A program made the translations under genes and the position numbers. Below are positions 1-5,673 of a stretch of DNA of 5,673 bases, one piece after another; within the stretch, counting starts at the first letter, position 1; each line of letters opens with the position of its first letter. The stretch spans positions 1-5,673 of the forward strand of contig SKID01000198.1 of the NCBI GenBank assembly GCA_007116605.1, in the 5' to 3' direction. Below the pieces are notes generated by a model. It was given only the letters and a program-made list of their open reading frames with translations, did no database searches and was not told where the DNA came from. This DNA comes from Tissierellia bacterium. GTDB taxonomy: Bacteria > Bacillota > Clostridia > Tissierellales > Dethiosulfatibacteraceae.

Positions 1-1546
1 ACCCTTCAATGTATCGAGCGGGGATTCCTTCTAGGCGAAGCATAACAACCATGGCAGTAGCATAATAAGTACAGTAGCCTTCTTGAGTTTCAAATAAGAA
101 GTGGTCAACAAATTCTTCACCTTCAGGCAAAGGGTCAGTGTTTAAATTATAGGTGAAATTATTTCTTAAAAAACTTTCAATAGCTAGTGCTTTTTCATAA
201 TCAGATTCCAAACCATCCACAATGAAATGAGACAAATCACGAGTTCTGTCTGTGATCACATCAGGCAAATCTAAATAAATATCTAACCAAGGTAAATTAT
301 CAGTCGTAAAATTAGCGCCTAAAGCAACACGTTCATGATAGCTTAGGGGTTGCATATAAGTGACAAGGTAACTTTCTCTATCATAAATTCCATGAGGAAA
401 AGTCGCTGCTAAATCTTGGTTAACAATAATACTATGATTGCCAGGAAAACGGACTTCATCCATTCGGTAAGGACTAAATAAAGTTAATGAGGCAAAATTT
501 TGATGAGTAATCGTAATATAGGCGGGAGCCTCATAGAATATCAGCTCATTGTTAGGAATAGCTCTGAACTTTTGATTAGTTGAGAAAGTTTTCCGATCTA
601 AATCCACAGATTCCCAACGGGTTCCGGTATATATTTGACGAACATTTCCTCTTAAATATTGGGGACGATTGGATTTGACTTTCATCAAAATTTGATCGCT
701 CAACATTACGGCTCCCCCCAAGACACCTGAATCTTGTTGATATCCAGTCAAAGCAAAGTCAAAAAACTCAGCTTCTCCAAAACGACGACTGTGCCGACCT
801 TCTGTGCGAAAAGTTTCTAAAACAGGAATTAAATCGAATAAGCGTTGTTCTAAACGATACCACTCAATGAAATTAGTGCCTTTAGGCATCAAAAAACTAA
901 TGACGACAATCATAATACCCCACAGAGCAGTAGTTTTAATTCGCATATGGTAGTGGTGTGACAAAGCTTCCTGATTATCCTCACCATAGACAATTAAATC
1001 TTTTTTGAAGCGTTGATGACCTATAATGATAAAAAAGACTATAAAAAACAATAAAGTCATTGCATAAGCCTGATCAATAAAATTGTACCAATAATAGATA
1101 AAAAACCCTAAATAAACGGGTAAAAGCAACAAAATCTTTTGAAATCGATACAAAACTAAATAAGTAAACCATGCTGTCAATAATAGTAAAATGAACCAAA
1201 AAGCAACGGTGTTTTCAGGAGAAATAACAGCCAGCTCACGGAAATGCAATAAAAGATTATTAATAAAGACCAGTGTTCTATCTAGCAAATCTCCATAAAA
1301 CGAATAAACGAAGTAGTTTACTAAAAAACTGATATAAAAACTAACGAAAACAAGGATATAAAAAAGCAGTAGATTTTTAGACACAAGATAGATCATAGCG
1401 CATATGAACACAACAGCGGCAACTTGACTCAAAAAAGATAATTGGACATTAATGACCACACCAAAAATATAAACGAGAGTAAACACTAGGATAGCATATA
1501 AAATGAAATAGATTATAGAACGATTGTTATCCATATTAGGCTTCAT
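1..1546 (-). CDS. TgpA-like membrane transglutaminase (3' end cut off by window)
   Basis: Reading leftward, an uninterrupted frame of 515 codons reaches the window edge without a stop, so the C-terminal part is missing. The N-terminal ~220 residues are very hydrophobic, with about seven membrane segments (roughly 11-32, 36-55, 59-80, 113-133, 138-156, 160-176, 206-220). A long extracytoplasmic region follows. Near the edge is the transglutaminase core signature GYCTYYATAMVVMLR, with the catalytic Cys at residue 492, then GIPARYIEG. The catalytic His and Asp would lie beyond the window. This architecture matches the TgpA/DUF3488-transglutaminase family (usually about 700 residues). I chose the ATG at 1546 because GGAGGGG (1557-1551) precedes it at good spacing; the in-frame ATG at 1534 is too far from that site. 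The start overlaps the DUF58 gene by 11 nt, implying translational coupling. The substrate is unknown; a role at the cell surface is inferred from topology. Confidence 0.93.
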   Translation of the reverse strand, partial: MKPNMDNNRSIIYFILYAILVFTLVYIFGVVINVQLSFLSQVAAVVFICAMIYLVSKNLLLFYILVFVSFYISFLVNYFVYSFYGDLLDRTLVFINNLLLHFRELAVISPENTVAFWFILLLLTAWFTYLVLYRFQKILLLLPVYLGFFIYYWYNFIDQAYAMTLLFFIVFFIIIGHQRFKKDLIVYGEDNQEALSHHYHMRIKTTALWGIMIVVISFLMPKGTNFIEWYRLEQRLFDLIPVLETFRTEGRHSRRFGEAEFFDFALTGYQQDSGVLGGAVMLSDQILMKVKSNRPQYLRGNVRQIYTGTRWESVDLDRKTFSTNQKFRAIPNNELIFYEAPAYITITHQNFASLTLFSPYRMDEVRFPGNHSIIVNQDLAATFPHGIYDRESYLVTYMQPLSYHERVALGANFTTDNLPWLDIYLDLPDVITDRTRDLSHFIVDGLESDYEKALAIESFLRNNFTYNLNTDPLPEGEEFVDHFLFETQEGYCTYYATAMVVMLRLEGIPARYIEG

Positions 1547-2744
1547 GAGTCCCCTCCAATATAGATTTAATATTATCCTGAAAATCGATATTTAAAACAG
1601 TGACACCTTCTTCATGTAATTTAGCCATGACTTTAGTATCACAGTAGCCAGAGCCATTTTGCAAGTCAGAAACAATAATAAAGACAGGCTGAATATGGCG
1701 ATTTTTTAACTGAATGCCTAAAGCACCTTCATGGATACCGAGATAGGGGCTAACAATCATCACCGAAGAACGATGCTGCAAATAATCAATTTGATGTAAC
1801 AAGAGTTGCTGAATAGAATAACTGCCATCACCGGAGAAGTAGGCAAAAGCTTCTAAAAAAGGTTTTAACTCGCCTTGTTGGCTACCCGATATGCGATATG
1901 GGTTTGACTGAGATTGACTATATAAAGAGACGGTTAATTGGTGATGTAAACAATAATGAACAATGGCAAGGGCAACATCAACCATTTTGTCCTCAAGTCG
2001 ACGAGTCATATCTTTTGAAAAACAACGTTTATCATTATTCATGAAGATAGAGACTTCTGCATCTCCCCGGTACTCATGATTTTTGGAAATTAGGTCTGTT
2101 TTTTTTGCGGAAACCTTCCAGTGAATTTGCTTAAGCAAATCACCAGGGACATAGGGACGCAAGGATTCAATTCGGGTACGATCGATAAAGGCGAGACTTT
2201 CAACTTTCAGTTCACCTTGTTGCTGACTAGCATTTATTCGAAAAGAATCCAGCTCTATGCTTTTTGGGTAGATGGTTAATGATGATTGGCTCTTGATTAT
2301 TTTTGTGAATGTAAAGAGATGGAAGGCATCTTTAACTGTGATTTGCATATCGCCCAAAGGATAATAGCCTCTTTTTTTAAGATGTACCACCTCTTTTTTT
2401 GCATAATTTGATTTAGGTTCAAGGGGAATGACTTCAATAGAAGGCTGAAGTCCGGTTAAAGACTTAAAGATTTGACTTTCAATACCTACATAAGGCAAAT
2501 AATAAGAGCTTAGATTTTCGAGTTGATAGTTGATGCTAATATGTTCACCAGTATAATAGGTGGCTTGTGGCAATACGACTTTACCTTTTAAATGCCTTAA
2601 AACCCATAAATTTTGGATTAATGGGATTGTCACAGTGAAAAGAAACACATAAAATAGAAAGAAGGGAATAGTACCTCCTACAAAAAGAATGAGTAGTAAA
2701 AGTATTCCAAACACTATCCACAAATAAGGACTAAACTTAACCAT
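1536..2744 (-). CDS. DUF58 domain membrane protein (MoxR-associated)
   Basis: A complete 402-residue protein. Two adjacent hydrophobic segments at residues ~8-23 and ~26-45 anchor the N-terminus. A beta-rich region (about 55-160) follows, then the DUF58 signature at about 195-213: LRPYVPGDLLKQIHWKVSAK, matching the family pattern R-x-Y-x-x-G-D...I-x-W-K. The C-terminal half has the alternating strand/helix character of the vWA-like fold of this family. The metal-binding DxSxS loop expected after the signature is not apparent: the corresponding stretch reads IFMNND (233-238). DUF58 proteins sit next to MoxR ATPases across bacteria and are thought to be their partners; the biochemical role is not settled. 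The ATG lies 1 nt after the MoxR stop, preceded by GGTGA (2755-2751) within the MoxR 3' end, so the two genes are tightly coupled. Length is normal for the family. Confidence 0.93.
   Translation of the reverse strand: MVKFSPYLWIVFGILLLLILFVGGTIPFFLFYVFLFTVTIPLIQNLWVLRHLKGKVVLPQATYYTGEHISINYQLENLSSYYLPYVGIESQIFKSLTGLQPSIEVIPLEPKSNYAKKEVVHLKKRGYYPLGDMQITVKDAFHLFTFTKIIKSQSSLTIYPKSIELDSFRINASQQQGELKVESLAFIDRTRIESLRPYVPGDLLKQIHWKVSAKKTDLISKNHEYRGDAEVSIFMNNDKRCFSKDMTRRLEDKMVDVALAIVHYCLHHQLTVSLYSQSQSNPYRISGSQQGELKPFLEAFAYFSGDGSYSIQQLLLHQIDYLQHRSSVMIVSPYLGIHEGALGIQLKNRHIQPVFIIVSDLQNGSGYCDTKVMAKLHEEGVTVLNIDFQDNIKSILEGTHEA
1551..1557 (-). promoter_or_regulatory. Ribosome binding site deciding the transglutaminase start
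   Basis: On the minus strand GGAGGGG is followed by ACTC and then ATG at 1546. This places the start inside the end of the DUF58 gene. The next in-frame ATG (1534), after the DUF58 stop, would have a spacer of about 16 nt and is less likely. The site lies within DUF58 coding sequence. Confidence 0.75.
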
Positions 2745-2745
2745 T

Positions 2746-3684
2746 TTATATCACCGGAATATGGACTCTTTTCAACACACCAGCAAGGACATCGGAGATT
2801 TTCTTGCCTTCTATCCTAGCTTCTGCAGATAAAATTAAACGATGACCTAGAACGGGTACGACCATGGACTTAACATCATCGGGGATGATATAGTCGCGAC
2901 CGGATAAAAAAGCCTTACCTTTAGCACACTTTAGTAAATCGATGGCAGCTCTAGGGCTAGCACCTAATTGTAAATGTTCATAAATCCGGGTAACATTCAC
3001 AATATTGACAATATAGTCTATAATATCATCATGAGCACGCACAGAGTCGATTTTTCCCTGCAATTCTAGAATGCCATCACTATCAATTACTGGAGACAGT
3101 GATTCTAACACCATTTTAGATGAGGGATTTTTTAGGATTTGTTGCTCTTGACTTTTATCAGGATATCCAAGGGATAAACGCATAATAAATCGATCTAATT
3201 GTGCTTCAGGCAATGGAAAAGTGCCTTGGTATTCTAAAGGGTTTTGAGTGGCTAAAACAAAGAAAGGTTTATCAAGAATATAATGGGCATCTTCAGTAGA
3301 GACTTCGCCTTCTTCCATTGCTTGTAACAAGCTAGATTGGGTTTTAGGGGAAGTACGATTGATTTCATCTGCAAGGAAAATCTGATTGAAAATGGGTCCT
3401 TTTTTAAAAACGAACTGCCCAGAATTTTGATCATAAATACTCACACCTAAAATATCAGAAGGCATTAAATCAGGGGTAAATTGAACACGCTTATAACTTA
3501 AATCCATGGTTTTAGCTAAGGCTTTTGCCAATGTGGTTTTTCCAACGCCAGGTACATCTTCGATGAGAATATGACCATTGGCCAGAAGACCCACTAAGAG
3601 ATTTTCTAAGACATCTTCTTTGCCAATAATCACAAGTTTTAGCTGATTAAGAATTTGTTCGATTTTTTGATTAGCCTCTATCAT
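2746..3684 (-). CDS. MoxR-family AAA+ ATPase
   Basis: A 312-residue cytoplasmic AAA+ ATPase of the MoxR group, full length for the family. Visible motifs (numbered from the chosen start): Walker A in EDVPGVGKTTLAKAL with GVGKT at 46-50; Walker B FLADEINR with the DE pair at about 106-107; sensor 1 LATQNPLEYQGT at about 144-155; arginine-finger region EAQLDRF at about 160-166; and sensor 2 GASPRA at about 241-246. These support ATP binding and hydrolysis by a hexameric ring. MoxR proteins act as chaperone-like remodelling ATPases working with vWA or DUF58 partners, fitting the DUF58 gene immediately downstream. Start choice: an upstream in-frame ATG at 3696 has no Shine-Dalgarno site, while the ATG at 3684 follows GGAGG with a 5-nt spacer. 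The protein therefore probably begins MIEANQKIEQ. It is the first gene of the leftward operon. Confidence 0.95.
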   Translation of the reverse strand: MIEANQKIEQILNQLKLVIIGKEDVLENLLVGLLANGHILIEDVPGVGKTTLAKALAKTMDLSYKRVQFTPDLMPSDILGVSIYDQNSGQFVFKKGPIFNQIFLADEINRTSPKTQSSLLQAMEEGEVSTEDAHYILDKPFFVLATQNPLEYQGTFPLPEAQLDRFIMRLSLGYPDKSQEQQILKNPSSKMVLESLSPVIDSDGILELQGKIDSVRAHDDIIDYIVNIVNVTRIYEHLQLGASPRAAIDLLKCAKGKAFLSGRDYIIPDDVKSMVVPVLGHRLILSAEARIEGKKISDVLAGVLKRVHIPVI

Positions 3685-3689
3685 AAAGT

Positions 3690-3694
3690 CCTCC
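3690..3694 (-). promoter_or_regulatory. Ribosome binding site deciding the MoxR start
   Basis: Minus-strand GGAGG lies 5 nt before the ATG at 3684. It overlaps the alternative ATG at 3696, which has only an AT-rich, SD-less stretch upstream. This favours a start four codons shorter than the longest frame. Confidence 0.7.
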
Positions 3695-3740
3695 ATTGAT
3701 AAATGTTTTAAATTGATTCATTTTGTGAACACATGTAACT

Positions 3741-3787
3741 TCTCCCATGACCAACAGTCCTAAGACGCACACTTTAAAAGTGGGAGA
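3741..3787 (-). other. Compact hairpin-forming element in the moxR leader
   Basis: The outer arms TCTCCCA (3741-3747) and TGGGAGA (3781-3787) are perfect 7-bp inverted repeats enclosing 33 nt. Inside are two smaller dyads: CACTTT-A-AAAGTG (3770-3782, overlapping the outer arm) and GTC-CTAA-GAC (3757-3766). The block is GC-richer than the surrounding intergenic DNA. If the predicted minus-strand promoter is used, it falls in the 5' leader of the MoxR operon. It has no U-run, so a simple intrinsic terminator is unlikely. It could be a cis-acting RNA structure, or a short remnant of a mobile-element end such as the hairpin ends of IS200/IS605-type elements: TTGAT, a known target type for some of them, abuts it on the minus strand. 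I did not recognise a known riboswitch class. Confidence 0.4.
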
Positions 3788-3803
3788 TCAAAACTATAGA
3801 GTC

Positions 3804-3818
3804 ATACTATATTAGTAT
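3804..3818. promoter_or_regulatory. Palindrome ATACTA-TAT-TAGTAT, possible operator
   Basis: A perfect 6-bp inverted repeat with a 3-bp centre. It overlaps the candidate -10 and start point of the MoxR-operon promoter, a classical position for a repressor site. Because the region is AT-rich, a chance dyad is possible. Confidence 0.3.
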
Positions 3819-3841
3819 ATCATAAAAATCTTAAGACTAAA
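3814..3841 (-). promoter_or_regulatory. Candidate promoter of the MoxR-DUF58-transglutaminase operon
   Basis: On the minus strand an extended -10, TGATATACT (3822-3814), contains TG one base before TATACT. A weak -35, TTTAGT (3841-3836), lies 16 bp upstream. Transcription would begin near 3807, giving a leader of about 120 nt that includes the hairpin element at 3741-3787. Several other TATAGT-like hexamers lie close by (for example 3811-3806 and 3798-3793), so the exact -10 is uncertain in this AT-rich stretch. Confidence 0.4.
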
Positions 3842-3869
3842 TAAAATGCTTGCAATTTTTCTATGATGA

Positions 3870-3941
3870 ATGAAATGTTTATAAATCATAAAATTTCTAT
3901 TCAAATTTTAATCTTACGTTTATGAAATTTTAAACATTCAT
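3870..3941. repeat. Two inverted copies of a ~23-bp AT-rich motif
   Basis: The plus strand at 3870-3892 reads ATGAAATGTTTATAAATCAT then AAA. The minus strand at 3941-3919 reads ATGAATGTTTAAAATTTCAT then AAA. Aligned by eye with one single-base gap in each, they match at about 20 of 24 columns. The right copy is itself partly palindromic (TATGAA at 3921-3926, TTCATA at 3937-3942) and spans the -35 and spacer of the candidate plus-strand promoter. Between the copies is another dyad, TAAAATTT (3889-3896) / AAATTTTA (3903-3910). These could be paired operators or AT-rich coincidence. Confidence 0.35.
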
Positions 3942-3950
3942 AGATATAAT
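3922..3950 (+). promoter_or_regulatory. Candidate sigma-A-type promoter of the isoprenoid synthase-like gene
   Basis: A perfect TATAAT (3945-3950) lies 17 bp after ATGAAA (3922-3927), which matches the TTGACA consensus at four of six positions. The predicted start is near 3957, leaving a leader of about 40 nt before the ribosome binding site and gene. A dyad (3921-3942) straddles the -35 and spacer. Confidence 0.6.
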
Positions 3951-3986
3951 AAAGTCAATTCATAAAAAAAGTAAAATGAGTAGGCG

Positions 3987-3992
3987 AGGAGG
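3987..3992 (+). promoter_or_regulatory. Strong ribosome binding site
   Basis: AGGAGG lies 5 nt before a GTG (3998) and 8 nt before the adjacent in-frame ATG (4001). ATG at the more usual spacing is preferred. An in-frame TAA just before the GTG excludes any earlier start. Confidence 0.8.
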
Positions 3993-4000
3993 CGTAAGTG

Positions 4001-5203
4001 ATGGAGATGTTTAACAAAGTGGTTGGAAGTTACATAGATTATTGGCAAAATCAGCCATTAGGTGATTTACAATATCAGCATAAATCGTCCCTTCTTCAGC
4101 CCTTTAGACAATACTATAGATATTTTAAGCTAAGAAAAAGAATGGAACAAGTTTGCCATAAGATTAAGGAAAATCCAACAAATGATCTAGCCAATGACAG
4201 AGAGATTCAAAAGTTGTTTGAATCTTGGTTGGGCGTGGATTCATTGATGATGAGAGATGAAATTCAGGGTGATTATTCAAAATGCACAAAATCCTTTATA
4301 GATAAAGCAAAAAAAAGATGGCCTCATATGGATGATGAATCTATATTTCAAGCCTTAAGAAATGTATGGATTATGAATACCATCCAAATTATGCATCATC
4401 AACCAGTGGAACTGACAAATTCAATTTTTGCTTATAGCATGCTGTATCCGTTGACAGATAATTACTTAGATGATGAAACAGTGAGTTTAGCAGATAAGCG
4501 ATTATTTGTTACAAGATTTCGAAAGAGACTAGAAGGCTTGTATATCAATCCATTAAACAATCGAGAAGAAGATATTTTTAATATGGTGAGTCTTATCGAA
4601 AGAGATTTTAATCGTGTCTGTCACCCAGAAGTCTTCGAGAGCTTGTTACTAATACATGAGGGACAATGTATGAGCTTAAAACAACAATATGAAAACTTGA
4701 CAGAGCAACAGCTCTTGAGATTGTCATTTGAAAAAGGAGGGGCATCTGTAGTTGCTGATGCGTATCTCGTGTTGGGCAAGTTAAATGAATCACAGATGAG
4801 ATTTTACACAGGATATGGGATTGCTTTGCAATTAGCAGATGATTTACAGGATTTAAAGGAAGATTTAATGAACAGCCATTACACCCTGTACAATTGTCAC
4901 TCAAGTGTGGAAAAGAGATGGCAAGACACACGGAAACTGATGAATCTATCAGAATTTATTTTAACCCTAGTGCCTATGCAGGAAACACCACTTAAAAAAC
5001 AAGTTTCTAAACTATTAGAGAGAAGCATGCAACTATTAATTTGCGATGCCATATATGAGCATCGATTGTTCTACTCACAAAAAACCATTGGCAAAATTAA
5101 TAAAATGCAATCTGTTCGATTAGAACATCACTGGAAATTGAAGCAATTAGGTGAAAAGTGGATGGAAGAGTTAAAACCAATAATCGCACAACAAATCGCA
5201 TAA
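4001..5203 (+). CDS. Class I isoprenoid synthase-like protein
   Basis: A predicted soluble, mostly alpha-helical protein of 400 residues with no signal peptide. Two aspartate-rich motifs occur in the order and spacing of class I isoprenoid synthases. The first is YPLTDNYLDDE (aspartates at about 153, 157 and 158). The second is GIALQLADDLQDLKEDL, with DDLQD at about 280-284. Between them, SFEKGGASVVADAYL (about 242-256) resembles the helix before the second motif of prenyl diphosphate synthases. Such motifs bind Mg2+ and the diphosphate of allylic substrates, so a prenyltransferase or a head-to-head synthase is plausible; substrate and product cannot be read from sequence. The first motif is DxxxDD, closer to the squalene/phytoene synthase form than to canonical DDxxD, while the second is a clean DDxxD. 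The N-terminal ~100 residues are charged and unassigned. It is transcribed alone, divergent from the MoxR operon; GTG at 3998 is an alternative start. Confidence 0.8.
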   Translation: MEMFNKVVGSYIDYWQNQPLGDLQYQHKSSLLQPFRQYYRYFKLRKRMEQVCHKIKENPTNDLANDREIQKLFESWLGVDSLMMRDEIQGDYSKCTKSFIDKAKKRWPHMDDESIFQALRNVWIMNTIQIMHHQPVELTNSIFAYSMLYPLTDNYLDDETVSLADKRLFVTRFRKRLEGLYINPLNNREEDIFNMVSLIERDFNRVCHPEVFESLLLIHEGQCMSLKQQYENLTEQQLLRLSFEKGGASVVADAYLVLGKLNESQMRFYTGYGIALQLADDLQDLKEDLMNSHYTLYNCHSSVEKRWQDTRKLMNLSEFILTLVPMQETPLKKQVSKLLERSMQLLICDAIYEHRLFYSQKTIGKINKMQSVRLEHHWKLKQLGEKWMEELKPIIAQQIA

Positions 5204-5250
5204 CATGCTCACAGTTCATGTGGTTTTGATCTGAGAAGTCAACATATAAA

Positions 5251-5297
5251 AAAGTGCTAAAATTCCTGAAAGTACGAGTCAGGAGTTTTAGCACTTT
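5251..5297 (-). terminator. Long hairpin terminator, mainly for the DegV gene
   Basis: A 19-bp stem with a single G-U-type mismatch: AAAGTGCTAAAATTCCTGA at 5251-5269 against TCAGGAGTTTTAGCACTTT at 5279-5297, with a 9-nt loop. On the minus strand the stem runs into a T-run (TTTTTTATAT across 5253-5244), a classic intrinsic terminator just after the DegV stop. On the plus strand the stem ends CTTT followed by GTAAG, so it may also stop the isoprenoid synthase-like transcript, though less strongly. It lies in the convergent 133-bp gap between the two genes. Confidence 0.88.
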
Positions 5298-5336
5298 GTA
5301 AGTAATCTAGTAGCTTCGATTTGCTAATATTGATTC

Positions 5337-5673
5337 TTAAAAACCGATAGTAATGCCGCCGCGGCTCATGTACATGCTACTTAAACCTGCAGTAGGCACA
5401 ATAAAAACTTCTTTAAAATTGTAACGGGATTCAATTTTAGCTTTTAAGACTTGAGCTTTTTCCAAAGCTTCACAATGAGAAATACCTAAAACTTTATCAG
5501 AAAAATCTTCTCCATGTTGAGCAATCAGACTCACAATTTTTTCGATAGATTTTTTTTCGCTACGAACATTCTCCAATAAGGCGACTTCCCCATTATCATC
5601 AGCATATAAGATAGGACGAATATTTAATACATTGGCAATGATACCTTTCATTTTGGTAATACGACCATTTTTG
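5337..5673 (-). CDS. DegV-family fatty acid-binding protein (N-terminal part outside window)
   Basis: The last 111 codons of a leftward gene; the frame stays open to the right edge, so the start lies outside the window. The visible part begins KNGRITKMKGIIANVLNIRP, the conserved region of DegV proteins in which the GRI motif leads into a helix and strand near the lipid pocket. It continues through VLGISHCEALEKAQ and ends VPTAGLSSMYMSRGGITIGF, the family C-terminal strand. DegV (FakB-type) proteins bind a long-chain fatty acid and present it to a fatty acid kinase in the cytoplasm. Here the tail has Tyr where many FakB-like members have the His of a GTHxGPG motif, a variant I recall from other DegV subgroups. 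Whether this copy partners a FakA kinase cannot be told from the window. It is followed by a strong terminator. Confidence 0.9.
   Translation of the reverse strand, partial: KNGRITKMKGIIANVLNIRPILYADDNGEVALLENVRSEKKSIEKIVSLIAQHGEDFSDKVLGISHCEALEKAQVLKAKIESRYNFKEVFIVPTAGLSSMYMSRGGITIGF

Noticed and set aside
3252..3434. Minus-strand 60-codon frame inside the MoxR gene
   Set aside because: It overlaps a clear MoxR ATPase in another frame and shows no recognisable features.
3747..3815. Short plus-strand reading frame of 22 codons inside the hairpin element (begins MTNSPKTHTL)
   Set aside because: There is no ribosome binding site before the ATG and no promoter in that orientation, and it coincides with the inverted repeats.
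3889..3910. TAAAATTT/AAATTTTA inverted repeat as an independent operator
   Set aside because: It is made only of A and T in an AT-rich stretch, so it is likely by chance; it is mentioned only within the wider repeat entry.
4608..4931. Minus-strand 107-codon frame opposite the isoprenoid synthase-like gene
   Set aside because: It is antisense to a gene with recognisable motifs, is rich in Cys/His/Ser with no domain, and has no ribosome binding site that I could find.
5203..5220. Small dyad ACATG...CATGT just after the isoprenoid synthase-like stop
   Set aside because: The stem is only 5 bp with a 9-nt loop and no real T-run, too weak to call a terminator beside the strong hairpin at 5251-5297.
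5097..5294. Minus-strand 65-codon frame crossing the terminator hairpin
   Set aside because: It begins within the terminator and runs antisense into the isoprenoid synthase-like gene, with no recognisable protein features.

Overview
The window is AT-rich DNA with strong Shine-Dalgarno sites (GGAGG-type) and compact gene spacing. Its gene families are typical of low-GC Gram-positive bacteria (Bacillota: a DegV/FakB-type lipid-binding protein, and a MoxR-DUF58-transglutaminase cluster). I cannot name the genus from sequence alone.

Layout. Positions 1-3684 hold a leftward (minus-strand) operon. It starts with a MoxR-type AAA+ ATPase (2746-3684), followed 1 nt later by a membrane-anchored DUF58 protein (1536-2744). 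The third gene is a TgpA-like polytopic membrane transglutaminase whose start overlaps the DUF58 end by 11 nt and whose 3' part runs off the left edge (1-1546). Positions 3685-4000 are a divergent regulatory region. It contains a candidate minus-strand promoter for the MoxR operon, a candidate plus-strand promoter, several dyad symmetries, and a compact hairpin-forming element in the predicted MoxR leader. A single rightward gene (4001-5203) encodes a protein of about 400 residues with the two aspartate-rich motifs of class I isoprenoid synthases. A long hairpin terminator (5251-5297) lies between it and the convergent 3' end of a DegV-family gene (5337-5673), which enters from the right edge.

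How the genes work together. MoxR ATPase, DUF58 protein and TgpA-like transglutaminase are a widely conserved trio. The MoxR ATPase is thought to act as a chaperone-like remodeller, DUF58 as its membrane-linked client or adaptor, and the transglutaminase-fold protein as the membrane enzyme or protease-like effector facing the cell surface. The divergent isoprenoid synthase-like gene is probably a separate transcription unit. Any functional tie to the MoxR cluster rests only on the shared intergenic region. DegV-family proteins bind fatty acids and usually deliver them to a fatty acid kinase.

Most of the window is ordinary. The parts most worth a second look are the structured leader element upstream of moxR, the repeated dyads in the divergent promoter region, and the mixed motif set of the isoprenoid synthase-like protein.
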